Below, piece by piece: positions 34,284 to 43,439 of a stretch of 64,000 bases of DNA; the first letter of the stretch is position 1; each line of letters starts with the position of its first letter. The notes below the pieces were generated by a model. That model searched no databases and had not been told where the DNA came from. It saw nothing but the letters and a program-made list of their open reading frames with translations. Origin of the DNA: CAVQCA01 sp963763115. GTDB lineage: Bacteria; Pseudomonadota; Gammaproteobacteria; UBA9214. The stretch is from the NCBI GenBank assembly GCA_963763115.1, contig CAVXNM010000061.1, positions 1 through 64,000 on the forward strand. The letters are read 5' to 3'. Position numbers and translations under genes: made by a program.

Positions 34284-35534
34284 TTACACGGGATCGTCTT
34301 GCTCCGGCCCGCTCACGATGCCATCATCGTGCAGGCTACCGACTTCGCCTTCGCTCAACCCAAGAACATCCAGCAAAATCTCGTCGGTGTGTTCTCCAAG
34401 TACCGGCGCGCGTTTGACAGGTTGGCGGGCAACTCCGCCAAAGTCAAAAGGCGAGCCCGGTGCCAGATAGGATCCAATGCCTGGATCATCCAACATGTTA
34501 AACATCGGACTCTGTTCCGAACAATCCTCGTCATGTTCGACGACCTGGCGGATGTTGCGGTACTCGGCCCAGGTAACCCGATTTTCATCCAGTACCTCAC
34601 GGACTTCTGCCAGATTACGGGTGCTGAACCAGGGCTCCAGCACCTGGGAGATCTGTCGACGTGCCCGGAAGCGATCTCCCTCTTGCGTGAGGTCGAGACC
34701 CAGTTTCTTACCCAACTCATCCAGCTCTTCACCGAGTTTGGTGGCTTTTCGCAGACTCGACCATTGCGCAGGAGTGAGCCCCACCACCATCACTCGCTTA
34801 TCGTCCAAAGTGCCGAAATCGCGGCCGAAGGCGCCGTACAGATAATTGCCATCTTTGAAACGATTGTTATCGTTGAGTGTCAGATCAGCGATGAAGCCCA
34901 GATTACCTAGCATCGCCAAGGCGGCATCCTTCAGAGCGTACTTGACCATCTGGCCCTCGCCGGTTAACCGCCGATGCCGCTCAGCTGCCAGCAAGCCTAG
35001 CGCCGCCATCTGGCCGGCGATACAATCCCAGGCTGGTAACAGGTGGTTGACCGGATGCGGCCACTGTTCAGGGCCGGTTATCAATGGAAAGCCCACTTGG
35101 GGATTGACCGTGTAATCGACCTCGGAGCCGCCGTCGCGCCGTCCCAACAGATTGACCATGATCAGGTCGTCCCGGTGGGCCTTTAACGCTTTATAGTCCA
35201 ACCAGCCACGGGCAGGAAAGTTGGTTACAAACAGCCCGGCATTTTCGCCGGGCGAACAGATGAGCTGGGTAAGAAGCTCCTGGCCGCGAGGATTGCGAAT
35301 GTCAGCAGCAATAGACCGCTTGCCCTTATTGAGACCCGCCCAAAACAGGCTGCGTTTGCCATCGGCAGTCACGGGCCAGCGCTTGTAGTCCAGCCCCCCC
35401 CCTATAGGATCAAAGCGGATCACATCGGCGCCCATCTGCGCCAGGGTCATACCCCCGAGAGGCATCGCTACAAACGCGGAGCCTTCCACCACTCGCATAC
35501 CTTCGAGGATGGGGTTCATTGACGTTGATTCCAT
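34284..35534 (-). CDS. mct: Mesaconyl-CoA C1-C4 CoA transferase (class III CoA transferase)
   Basis: This 416-residue protein is a family III (CaiB/BaiF) CoA transferase: MNPILEGMRVVEGSAFVAMP, LAQMGADVIRFDPIGGGLDY, LNKGKRSIAADIRNPRGQEL, and the GEGQMVKYALKDAALAMLGN block. The closest remembered group is the intramolecular mesaconyl-C1-CoA to C4-CoA transferase of the 3-hydroxypropionate bi-cycle. The association with meh and mcl supports it. The aspartate that carries the acyl group in class III enzymes should be the one in VNHLLPAWDCIAGQM. It is the first gene of the unit. Starts at 35534 and 35519 are both possible. A transposase relic lies between its start and the ETF-QO gene. Confidence 0.88.
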   Translation of the reverse strand: MESTSMNPILEGMRVVEGSAFVAMPLGGMTLAQMGADVIRFDPIGGGLDYKRWPVTADGKRSLFWAGLNKGKRSIAADIRNPRGQELLTQLICSPGENAGLFVTNFPARGWLDYKALKAHRDDLIMVNLLGRRDGGSEVDYTVNPQVGFPLITGPEQWPHPVNHLLPAWDCIAGQMAALGLLAAERHRRLTGEGQMVKYALKDAALAMLGNLGFIADLTLNDNNRFKDGNYLYGAFGRDFGTLDDKRVMVVGLTPAQWSSLRKATKLGEELDELGKKLGLDLTQEGDRFRARRQISQVLEPWFSTRNLAEVREVLDENRVTWAEYRNIRQVVEHDEDCSEQSPMFNMLDDPGIGSYLAPGSPFDFGGVARQPVKRAPVLGEHTDEILLDVLGLSEGEVGSLHDDGIVSGPEQDDPV

Positions 35535-35785
35535 TGACTACCCCAATACCTTCTGGTGATGTAATAAGACGCGTCCGCACCTGGGCAATGCGACACGACT
35601 TTGGAGCGCAGGCACGCGCAGTGATCTTGCCCGGCAAGCAACGCTGTGAACGACCTGAGCGCAGCAAGGTGAGTTTGCCCGACGAAATGTGAAACTTCAA
35701 GACGAAGGAAATAACCGATTCTTACAACCTCATGCCGTCCAAAACTACAGCAAGACGCTGATTTTATCGTTTTTTTATTCATGCG

Positions 35786-35932
35786 TTGGCACTACAGCCA
35801 ACCCACTCAATTGCGGCCCGGACAGTGCAGCAGCTGCGCGAAGCCATACTGGTGGACCGTAGTTACCATCTTCTCAGCCAGGATCGCGATGGCCTTCGGT
35901 TTTGTGGAATATTTCTTCGACGTCTGGACATG
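35786..35932 (+). pseudogene. Internal relic of an rve-type transposase
   Basis: The frame reads ALQPTHSIAARTVQQLREAI, then LVDRSYHLLSQDRDGLRF, aligned with VTLHPTAAWTLQQLREAIPS and GYCFLIHDRDSIF of the transposase at 21942-23038. It includes the second catalytic aspartate region (QDRDG). About 45 codons remain and the relic runs up to the stop of the ETF-QO gene on the other strand. It shows that transposition once occurred inside the CoA pathway region. Confidence 0.6.
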
Positions 35933-37585
35933 TCACATGTTTGGATAGTTCGGCCCTCCACCCCCCTCAGGGGTCACCCAGATGATGTTTTGCGTGGGGT
36001 CCTTGATATCGCAGGTCTTGCAGTGCAGGCAGTTTGCGGCATTTATCTGAAGATACGGTGCCTCATCGCCCTCGCTTATGATCTCGTACACACCGGCCGG
36101 ACAGTAGCGCTGCTCGGGGGCGGCATAGGTCTTCAAATTGACCTTAATGGGTATGTCTTTGTCTTTTAGCTGAAGGTGTACCGGCTGGTCTTCCTCATGG
36201 GTGGTATTCGACAGATAGACCGAAGAAAGCCGGTCGAAACTGATCACGCCGTCGGGTTTCGGATAGTCAATTTCCGTGCATTGCGCCGCCGGTTTGAGCT
36301 CTGCGTGATCCGCCTTCCTGTCTTTCAACGTGATGGGCAGCTTTCCGCGAAGAATATTCTGGTCGACGAGATTGAAGAAACCGCCCAGAGATGTGCCCAG
36401 CTTGTGCAGAGCGGGGCCGAAGTTGCGGGAGCCGTGCAGCTCGTCGAATAGCCAGGACTCTTTGAAAGCCTGGTCGAATTCTTTCAGATCCTTGCCGCCC
36501 TCACCGGCGCCGCTGAGTTCCGCAAAGACGGTTTCCGCAGCGAGCATGCCCGACTTCATAGCCGTATGAGTTCCCTTGATCTTGGCAAAGTTCAGAGTAC
36601 CTGCATCGCATCCCACGAGCAGCCCGCCCGGAAAGGTCATTTTTGGCAGGGAATTGAGGCCTCCTTTGGTTATGGAGCGGGCGCCGTAAGAGACCCTCCT
36701 GCCACCCTCCAGGTACTGCCGAAGAAGCGGGTGCTGCTTGAACCTTTGGAATTCCTCAAATGGACTCAGATAGGGGTTGGAGTAGTTCAGATCCACAATC
36801 AGCCCTACCCCAACCTGATTGTTCTCGAAGTGATAGAGAAACGACCCGCCTGAGCCATTGCTTCCGAGTGGCCAGCCCGCACCGTGGATTACCAGGCCCG
36901 GGCGATGCCTGTCAGCGTCCACGTCCCAGAGTTCTTTTAGGCCGATGGCATAATGTTGGGGCGTGGCCTGTTCCGCCAGATTGAACCGTTCTATCAGTTG
37001 CTTCCCGAGATGACCCCGGGAACCTTCCGCAAAAATTGTGTATTTCCCGTGCAGTTCCATGCCCGGCTCGAACCCGTCCTTGGGCTCACCGTTTCGATCC
37101 ACGCCCATGTCTCCCGTAGCCACGCCTTTGACCCGGCCGTTTTCATCGAAGCGTAGTTCGGCCGCCGGAAAACCCGGAAATATCTCCACTCCCAGTTCTT
37201 CGGCTTGCTGGCCGAGCCAACGACAAAGATTGCCCAGGCTGGCGACGTAGTTCCCCCCGTTGTGCATGGGTCGCGGTACCAAGGCATTGGGTATTCGAAC
37301 TGATTTCTCGGGTCCGGTGAACAGATAGACCTCGTCGCCGGTTACCTCAGTGTTCAAGGGCGCCCCTTTTTCCTTCCAGTCCGGAAACAGTTCAGCCAGT
37401 GCTCTGGATTCAAGCACTGCCCCGGAGAGAATATGGCCACCGATCTCTCCAGCTTTCTCCAGTACACAGACGCTGAGTTCCTGAGATTTCTCCGCGGCCA
37501 ATTGCATGAGCCGAATCGCTGTTGCCAGGCCGGCAGGCCCACCACCGACAACAACGACGTCGTATGCCATACTTTCTCTTTCCAT
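35933..37585 (-). CDS. Electron-transfer flavoprotein:ubiquinone oxidoreductase
   Basis: I start at the ATG at 37585, 8 bases after GGAGG. The 550-residue enzyme passes electrons from ETF to the quinone pool at the inner face of the membrane. Visible landmarks are the FAD-binding VVVVGGGPAGLATAIRLMQL, GEIGGHILSGAVLESRALAE, the FAEGSRGHLGKQLIERF block and GCDAGTLNFAKIKGTHTAMK. The 4Fe-4S cysteines are in YCPAGVYE and CLHCKTCDIKDPTQNI near the end. The length is normal. With etfBA encoded just beyond a MITE, it gives the electron outlet for the two acyl-CoA dehydrogenases in this window, above all methylsuccinyl-CoA dehydrogenase. Confidence 0.96.
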   Translation of the reverse strand: MERESMAYDVVVVGGGPAGLATAIRLMQLAAEKSQELSVCVLEKAGEIGGHILSGAVLESRALAELFPDWKEKGAPLNTEVTGDEVYLFTGPEKSVRIPNALVPRPMHNGGNYVASLGNLCRWLGQQAEELGVEIFPGFPAAELRFDENGRVKGVATGDMGVDRNGEPKDGFEPGMELHGKYTIFAEGSRGHLGKQLIERFNLAEQATPQHYAIGLKELWDVDADRHRPGLVIHGAGWPLGSNGSGGSFLYHFENNQVGVGLIVDLNYSNPYLSPFEEFQRFKQHPLLRQYLEGGRRVSYGARSITKGGLNSLPKMTFPGGLLVGCDAGTLNFAKIKGTHTAMKSGMLAAETVFAELSGAGEGGKDLKEFDQAFKESWLFDELHGSRNFGPALHKLGTSLGGFFNLVDQNILRGKLPITLKDRKADHAELKPAAQCTEIDYPKPDGVISFDRLSSVYLSNTTHEEDQPVHLQLKDKDIPIKVNLKTYAAPEQRYCPAGVYEIISEGDEAPYLQINAANCLHCKTCDIKDPTQNIIWVTPEGGGGPNYPNM

Positions 37586-37656
37586 CACTTTTTCCTCCAG
37601 GAGCGGGCTGGCATCTAGACGGCGGGGGATAGGAACTTTCTTTCAGCGGGCATCTA

Positions 37657-37818
37657 GGAGCCTGTCGGATTTGGGCTTAATCTACTGCGCTGGCGGGAGA
37701 GCGGCCCAAAGTCCCCCGATTTCTCGTTCCATAGCCCCACTATGCGCCTCAAAATCGGAAAACCCTGTGCTCGCCCTCCCACCATGCTCGCTACGATCAC
37801 CCAAATCCGACAGGCTCC
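37657..37818. mobile_element. 162-bp MITE with 19-bp terminal inverted repeats and CTA target duplication
   Basis: GGAGCCTGTCGGATTTGGG at 37657-37675 has its exact reverse complement at 37800-37818. The trinucleotide CTA flanks both sides (37654-37656 and 37819-37821). The 124 internal bases encode nothing. This is the structure of a miniature inverted-repeat element moved in trans by a full insertion sequence, plausibly of an IS5-like group that duplicates 3 bp. It lies between ETF-QO and etfBA. Confidence 0.85.
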
Positions 37819-37821
37819 CTA

Positions 37822-38561
37822 AGGATAGAAATTTCTGATTATGTGTGAAACTCCGCCAGCGTTTGACGGGCCGTCCACGTCTATTTGGGGGCAGGCGGAC
37901 CCGATCTGGCAGGCTCGGCTGCCGCAAGCATGCCGCAGCCCAGCGTACAGGGATGAAGTCATCGCCTGTCGCACCAAATAGGTCCGCATAATCCGTGCAG
38001 CAAGTGTCATCTTTCAGCCGCTTTCTATCCTAACATGGCTGAGTAGCAGACATAATAAGGCAGTAAGGCCTCGCTTTCAGCGAGCATCGCGGCTTAGACC
38101 GCCACCGGGTCGCAAGCCCCCCGTTTGACATAATCCTGACCTCCCGTATCGGCCGCTTTCTCCCTCCATTTTTCGAAATTTCAGCCTCCGGACCGCAGAT
38201 ACGCCTACTTTAGCCAGTCTTCAAGCACCAACGGCATATACAGGCAACGAGCTCTCTGCCTGGAGAGCCCCCTGTCAACACAGCTCCATCCCCGGCGAAG
38301 TGTGTTTCAACGAGCTTGGAGAAGCGAATCAACGGGGGACTGAGGCACTCCGAGGCCGTGTCACCTGCCTGAAAAACGGCCGGTACGGCCGCCATAGCAT
38401 CGCGTTTCATTGCCCGACTCATTATGATATGTAGGTCGGAGCGGAGCCTGCGTCGATGACGTCCAACGCCATTGAAGCGGGTCGGGAATACGGGTCATTA
38501 TGCACTATTTGTCGGCGCTTCCGCCGTGGCCCCGATACCAAAGTCGAACAAAGGGTGAGTT
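37822..38561. other. Intergenic region upstream of etfBA
   Basis: About 740 bases with no supportable gene. TTTCACACATAATCAGAAA appears on the minus strand at 37829-37847, just right of the MITE, and may be another element edge. The etfB promoter presumably lies within the last 120 bases. I could not assign a regulator site. Confidence 0.4.
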
Positions 38562-39311
38562 ATGAAAGTACTGGTTGCAGTAAAGCGCGTTGTGGATTAC
38601 AACGTTAAAATCCGCGTCAAGGCGGACCAATCCGGGGTAGAATTGGCCAATGTCAAGATGACCATGAACCCGTTTGACGAGATCGCCGTGGAGGAGGCGG
38701 TGCGAACGAAAGAGGCTGGCAGGGCAACGGAGATCGTGGCCGTCTCCCTTGGCACCTCCGCCTGCCAGGAAACCATTCGCTATGCCATGGCGCTCGGCGC
38801 GGATCGCGGCGTCCTGGTGCAGACGGACCAGGACCTGGAGCCGCTGGCGGTGGCCAAGCTGTTGAAGGCTGTGGCGGAGCGCGAGAAGCCGGATCTGGTC
38901 ATTCTCGGCAAGCAGGCGATTGATGATGACTGCAACCAGACAGGGCAGATGCTGGCGGCACTGCTGGACTGGCCCCAGGGGACTTTTGCGTCGAAAGTGG
39001 AACTGGGCGATGGTGAGATGCAAGTCACCCGTGAAATCGATGGCGGCCTGGAGACGGTGAAATTGAATTTGCCGGCGGTAGTAACCACAGACCTGCGCCT
39101 CAACACGCCCAGGTACGCAAAGCTGCCGAATATCATGAAGGCGAAGAAGAAACCGTTGGACGTGATCGATGCCGCAGGTACCGGTGTGGACCTCACGCCG
39201 CGCCTCATGACCATGAAGGTGAGCGAGCCGCCCCAGCGGAAGGCTGGCATCCGGGTCGGAAGCGTATCCGAACTGGTCGAAAAGCTGCGCAACGAAGCGA
39301 AGGTGATCTGA
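38562..39311 (+). CDS. etfB: Electron-transfer flavoprotein beta subunit
   Basis: This 249-residue protein begins MKVLVAVKRVVDYNVKIRVK after an AAGGGTGAG ribosome site. It has the ETF-beta signature TMNPFDEIAVEEAVRTKEAG, the AMP-binding region LGKQAIDDDCNQTGQMLAAL and the recognition loop TTDLRLNTPRYAKLPNIMKA that docks acyl-CoA dehydrogenases. Together with EtfA it takes electrons from methylsuccinyl-CoA and other acyl-CoA dehydrogenases. It overlaps etfA by one base (TGATG), which indicates translational coupling. Length and motifs are normal for the housekeeping type. Confidence 0.96.
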   Translation: MKVLVAVKRVVDYNVKIRVKADQSGVELANVKMTMNPFDEIAVEEAVRTKEAGRATEIVAVSLGTSACQETIRYAMALGADRGVLVQTDQDLEPLAVAKLLKAVAEREKPDLVILGKQAIDDDCNQTGQMLAALLDWPQGTFASKVELGDGEMQVTREIDGGLETVKLNLPAVVTTDLRLNTPRYAKLPNIMKAKKKPLDVIDAAGTGVDLTPRLMTMKVSEPPQRKAGIRVGSVSELVEKLRNEAKVI

Positions 39312-40240
39312 TGACGATTCTAGTAATTGCTGAACACGACAATTCACAGCTGAAACCTTCCACGCTGAATACGGTTGCGGCTGCAGCCAGACTGGAAGGG
39401 GACGTTGAACTGCTCGTGGCCGGTCATGGTTGTTCCCGGGTCGCTGACAAAGCGGCGAAAGTGCCAGGCATCGGCAGGGTACTGGTGGCGGATCATCCGC
39501 AGTATGAGCACGCGCTTGCCGAGGAGCTCTCGCTGCTGGTGACGGGGTTGGCGGAGGGTTACACCCACGTACTGGCACCGGCCACTACCTTCGGAAAGAA
39601 TTTCATGCCGCGGGTGGCCGCACGGCTCGACGTGGCCCAGATCTCGGATGTGGTCAGTGTGGAGTCCGCCGATACTTTTGTGAGGCCGATATACGCGGGT
39701 AACGCCATGGCGACGGTGCAGAGCAAAGACCCGATCAAACTGGTCACTGTGAGGAGCACGGCCTTCGACGCGGTGAGTGCCGAAGGCGGCAATGCCAAGA
39801 TAGAGCCAGTCGCGACGTCCGCACCTTTTGGAAGGTCTTCTTTTATCGGACAGGAGCTGACGGTCTCCGAAAGACCCGAGCTGACCAGTGCTAGGGTGGT
39901 GATATCCGGGGGTCGGGGTATGGGAAGCGGTGAGAATTTCACTTTGCTCAAGGCGGTAGCCGACAAGCTCAACGCTGCCATCGGCGCCTCCAGGGCGGCG
40001 GTGGATGCCGGATTCGCGCCCAATGATTATCAGGTCGGACAGACCGGTAAGATCGTGGCGCCCGAACTCTATATCGCCGTCGGGATATCCGGTGCGATTC
40101 AGCACTTGGCCGGAATGAAAGAGAGTAAGGTGATCGTGGCCATCAACAAGGACGAAGAGGCTCCCATCTTTCAAGTGGCAGACTACGGGCTGGTCGCGGA
40201 CCTGTTCACAGCGCTCCCGGAACTAGCCGAGGCGTTGTAG
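39311..40240 (+). CDS. etfA: Electron-transfer flavoprotein alpha subunit
   Basis: This 309-residue protein has the N-terminal ETF fold (MTILVIAEHDNSQLKPSTLN) and the C-terminal FAD-binding domain. The latter carries ARVVISGGRGMGSGENF and the conserved block PELYIAVGISGAIQHLAGMK, then VIVAINKDEEAPIFQVADYG. FAD sits between the subunits and is reduced by acyl-CoA dehydrogenases, then oxidised by ETF-QO. Spacing to the next gene (about 78 bases) leaves open whether the MaoC gene belongs to the same transcript. Confidence 0.96.
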   Translation: MTILVIAEHDNSQLKPSTLNTVAAAARLEGDVELLVAGHGCSRVADKAAKVPGIGRVLVADHPQYEHALAEELSLLVTGLAEGYTHVLAPATTFGKNFMPRVAARLDVAQISDVVSVESADTFVRPIYAGNAMATVQSKDPIKLVTVRSTAFDAVSAEGGNAKIEPVATSAPFGRSSFIGQELTVSERPELTSARVVISGGRGMGSGENFTLLKAVADKLNAAIGASRAAVDAGFAPNDYQVGQTGKIVAPELYIAVGISGAIQHLAGMKESKVIVAINKDEEAPIFQVADYGLVADLFTALPELAEAL

Positions 40241-40317
40241 GATCAACAGAAACCGCTAGCTCTGCCGGTCAGCAATCCCGTTGGCGGGCAGCTTGGCAAA
40301 AATGGACATTGGAGAAG

Positions 40318-41376
40318 ATGAAAGAGATAACCCCGGACTACTACATCAATGAAGACGAGAAAACAAGACAGTTCTTCTTGAAAAGAAAGGTGTTGGACCA
40401 GAAATACTTCATGGGTTCCGAGAACCCCAATGAGCCGGTGTTGCGCCGAATCGACGAGATCGAGCCCGGGAACTGGGCAGTGATAAAGGGTCGGCACATC
40501 GCGCACAACGATGTGCTACTTTACGCGTCCTGTGGCGACCGGAACAGGGTCCACCTGAGTCCGGAATTCGCGAAAGAGTCTCCGTTCCGGGAAATCATAG
40601 CCCATGGGCAGATAGCCGTGTTCAAGCAGAGGCTGCTTGGAAGAAGGATCCTGCCAGGATCGAATTTCGTCCTTGCGCAACAGGAAAGGACGTTTACTGC
40701 GCCGGTCTATGTCGAGGCTTCGGTGCTGGACTTCTACGAGATCGTGGTCGATGTCGACCGACAGAACAACCGGGTGACTACGCTAGGGTTGTCCGTGTTG
40801 AGCAATGACTACGACAAGATCGTCCTGAAGACCATGAGCACGTATGTTCCATCGGCGATATTCAGCATCGACGAGGCGGTGCAGGAAACGGAAATTCTGG
40901 CGGCCATGGAAAGCGCAGACCCTGCGCTGGAGGCCACCTTTGTGGAACCCGGCGTGCCCAATCATTTTCCCTACACCTACTTTAAAACGGGACAGTGGGC
41001 GAGGATGCGACCGGATCTGAGGAAGAATCATCTCTACTCCCTGGCCGGTATCGGCCACATGGAAGGAGTACTGCATCTGACTGACGAATTGTCTGGCAGC
41101 GCCGAGTTCCTGTTTTCCTGTGTCGATGACGCGTTTCGCTCAGCGGTGTTGGGGACTCTCCTGCCTGCGATGGGCTCGATCTATCAGAGCGAGAAGACCA
41201 AGTTTCTACGACCCCTGAAACTGGGCGTGTTGGAGTCCCGGGTTGTGATCGACGAGTTGCGTGATAGCTCTCGGGCGGTGAGCCTGGGGCTGAATGCCAA
41301 CACGACGCAGAACGGCAAGTTGATCTCGTCTTCGAAAGTCCGAATTTTCTTCCCGAAGCCTGCAGAGCAGAGCTGA
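40318..41376 (+). CDS. MaoC-type enoyl-CoA hydratase, candidate pathway enzyme
   Basis: I place the start at the ATG at 40318; a TTG 9 bases upstream is possible. In the 352-residue protein, residues 60-135 form a MaoC/hot-dog hydratase domain: IAHNDVLLYASCGDRNRVHL with the catalytic D..N..H pattern, SPFREIIAHGQIAVFKQRLL, then QERTFTAPVYVEASV. The C-terminal half (about 210-350, NHFPYTYFKTGQWARMRPDL, KTKFLRPLKLGVLESRVVID) looks like a second hot-dog-like domain. It does not resemble the known mesaconyl-C1-CoA hydratase (Mch) in its N-terminal motifs, though its length is similar. It could replace Mch or serve as a crotonyl- or hydroxybutyryl-CoA hydratase. Its place between etfBA and ccr argues for a role in the same pathway. 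Confidence 0.72.
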   Translation: MKEITPDYYINEDEKTRQFFLKRKVLDQKYFMGSENPNEPVLRRIDEIEPGNWAVIKGRHIAHNDVLLYASCGDRNRVHLSPEFAKESPFREIIAHGQIAVFKQRLLGRRILPGSNFVLAQQERTFTAPVYVEASVLDFYEIVVDVDRQNNRVTTLGLSVLSNDYDKIVLKTMSTYVPSAIFSIDEAVQETEILAAMESADPALEATFVEPGVPNHFPYTYFKTGQWARMRPDLRKNHLYSLAGIGHMEGVLHLTDELSGSAEFLFSCVDDAFRSAVLGTLLPAMGSIYQSEKTKFLRPLKLGVLESRVVIDELRDSSRAVSLGLNANTTQNGKLISSSKVRIFFPKPAEQS

Positions 41377-41420
41377 TAGGTTTCTCTCGATCAACAAATC
41401 CCGCGCTGTTTGACGCAAGA

Positions 41421-41452
41421 AGTCCTCGCCGGCCACCGAGCCGGCGAGGACT
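41421..41452. terminator. Bidirectional intrinsic terminator between the hydratase gene and ccr
   Basis: AGTCCTCGCCGGC at 41421-41433 and its exact complement at 41440-41452 form a 13-bp stem with a 6-nt loop. A CTTCTT run follows on the plus strand and an ACTTCTT run on the minus strand. It lies between the convergent hydratase and ccr genes, so it can serve both. Confidence 0.85.
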
Positions 41453-41479
41453 CTTCTTAGCGTCGTTTCCGCCTCGTCG

Positions 41480-43264
41480 TCATGCTTCGGCAACGTCGAT
41501 GAGCTTGCGCACCACGTCGGTCATTGAAAGCACCCCAAGCGGTACGTTGCGACCCGCCTGTTGCTTGGTGACGACGAGCCGGTGGATACCCATCCGCGTC
41601 ATGGCAGTGACGACGTCGGAGAGCGAGGTTTCCAGATCGCAGGTCACGCAACCCTCGCTCATGATCTCTCTAGCGGTGACCTTGCGCGCTTCCTCCGCTG
41701 TCCGGCTCTGACGGGCGAGCACCACGTCTGTCTGCGAAACAACACCGACGGCCTCTTCGGCCTCCTGAACCACCACGGCGTGCACGTCGTTTTCGATCAT
41801 AATGCGCACCACGGTCTCCACGTCCTCTTCGGGTTTGCAGGAGACCAAGCCGTAGAACATCACGTCCTTGACCTTGGTACCGTCGTCGACCATGACAGGT
41901 TCGAGGCTTTCTGCGGGATCGGGCGCGATCCCGGGCAGCGGCACGGACATGGGGTAGGGATGGGGACTGATGCGGAGGTCCTTCTTGGGCAGGCTAATGC
42001 GTGCGGCCGGAATTGGTTCCTTCGCGGTGGCACCCATTCCGAAGTCCTTTGCTCCGATCAGTATCGACATATTGCCATGGGGGTGTTCGTTTTTATACAT
42101 CAGCTGATGCGCCATCGGTAGTTCTTCGTAGGAGAACGCCCTGGACATGCAAGGGTCGAGATAGCCTTCCAGCGCCAGCTGGTTCATCGCGTAGCACTGA
42201 TCGTCGTTGGCGAAGTGGGAACCTTGCACCCGCTTCTGGCGCATCCACAGGTAACGCAGGTCGACCGTGGCGTTGTAGCCGCTGGTGCCCGCGCAGATGA
42301 CCACCATGCCGCCCGTGTCGCACACGAACATGGAGGTGGGTATGGTGGATTCGCCGGGATGCTCGAACACGAGGCGCGGGCTGCGTTTCGCTCCCAGCAC
42401 CTCCCAGAAGGCGCTGCCGAATGCCCGTACGCCCTTCAGCCAGTTGCCATAGCCCGCTTGGTCCTTCCAGTGGGGAAGCATCCCCCAGTGGTCAAACTTG
42501 CGCCGGTTGAGACAGCCTTTGGCGCCCAGGTTCTTGCAGTAATCGAACTTGTCATCGCTTGAGACGACCGCCACGGAGGTGGCGCCTGCCGCCTTGCAGA
42601 TCTGGATGGCCATGGAACCCAGGCCCCCGGCGCCCCCCCAGACCAGTACCACATCGTCCTTCCTGACGGCGTGCTCCCCCCAGCCGTGCAGCATGCGATA
42701 GGCGGTGGCCCCCACCAGGACGTAGGCCGCCGCGGCCTCCCAGGTCATGTGTTTGGGCTTGGGCATGCACTGGTGTGCCTGCACCTTCGTGAACTGAGCG
42801 AAACTCCCATAGTTCGTTTCATAGCCCCAAATCCGGAAGGTCGGCGAAAACATCGGGTCATTGCCCGCCTTGACCCAGGGGCAGTTTCTGTCCCAGGTGC
42901 CGCAGTGCATGACGACCTCATCGCCCACCTTGACGTTGGTCACGTCCTTACCAACCTTGTAGACGATGCCGGAGGCATCGCTGCCGCCGATGTGGAATTC
43001 TTCCGGCTCACCCAGCTTGTTGCGCACCTTGATGACGTTGACGGGAATGCCCTGCGCCGCCCAGACGTTGTTGTAGTTGACGCCAGCGGCCATGACGTAT
43101 ACCAGGACTTCGTCGTCGCCGATCGCGGGAACGTCGACTACCTCCTGCTGGAATGAATCCTTCGGTTCGCCGAACCGCTCTGGGCGGATCAGCCAAGCGT
43201 GCATTTTAGCGGGAACTTCCCCTACCGGTGGCGCCTCAGCGACGCCATATAGCTCCTTTGTCAT
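41480..43264 (-). CDS. ccr: Crotonyl-CoA carboxylase/reductase fused to a C-terminal CBS-domain pair
   Basis: GAGGAG lies 8 bases before the ATG. Residues 1-412 are a complete Ccr, the key enzyme of the ethylmalonyl-CoA pathway. It reduces and carboxylates crotonyl-CoA to ethylmalonyl-CoA with NADPH and CO2. Landmarks are VNYNNVWAAQGIPVNV (61-76), GGSDASGIVYKVGKDVTNVK (93-112), the NADPH loop VWGGAGGLGSMAIQ (208-221), the histidine in QGSHFANDDQ (347-356), probably the CO2-binding one, and NEHPHGNMSILIG. A linker follows. Two CBS motifs cover about 465-522 (VKDVMFYGLVSCKPEEDVET, VGVVSQTDVV) and 530-592 (AREIMSEGCVTCDLETSLSD, LGVLSMTDVV). Standard Ccr proteins end near 430 residues, so the CBS tail is an unusual addition. 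It suggests allosteric control by adenine nucleotides. Confidence 0.95.
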   Translation of the reverse strand: MTKELYGVAEAPPVGEVPAKMHAWLIRPERFGEPKDSFQQEVVDVPAIGDDEVLVYVMAAGVNYNNVWAAQGIPVNVIKVRNKLGEPEEFHIGGSDASGIVYKVGKDVTNVKVGDEVVMHCGTWDRNCPWVKAGNDPMFSPTFRIWGYETNYGSFAQFTKVQAHQCMPKPKHMTWEAAAAYVLVGATAYRMLHGWGEHAVRKDDVVLVWGGAGGLGSMAIQICKAAGATSVAVVSSDDKFDYCKNLGAKGCLNRRKFDHWGMLPHWKDQAGYGNWLKGVRAFGSAFWEVLGAKRSPRLVFEHPGESTIPTSMFVCDTGGMVVICAGTSGYNATVDLRYLWMRQKRVQGSHFANDDQCYAMNQLALEGYLDPCMSRAFSYEELPMAHQLMYKNEHPHGNMSILIGAKDFGMGATAKEPIPAARISLPKKDLRISPHPYPMSVPLPGIAPDPAESLEPVMVDDGTKVKDVMFYGLVSCKPEEDVETVVRIMIENDVHAVVVQEAEEAVGVVSQTDVVLARQSRTAEEARKVTAREIMSEGCVTCDLETSLSDVVTAMTRMGIHRLVVTKQQAGRNVPLGVLSMTDVVRKLIDVAEA

Positions 43265-43439
43265 TGGTGTGCTCCTCTTTAAGCAGTTGCTGGAAAGTGC
43301 AATGGCAAGCTTGCTGAGAACATCCGCCGGTCACCCCGACCTGCGTATACGCTCTGCATTTCTTGCCAGGCGAATGATCAGTTGAAAAGCCTGTGAATCT
43401 TGAATTCTCCGATGAGGATTGCTCTCCTATGTTAACCCC

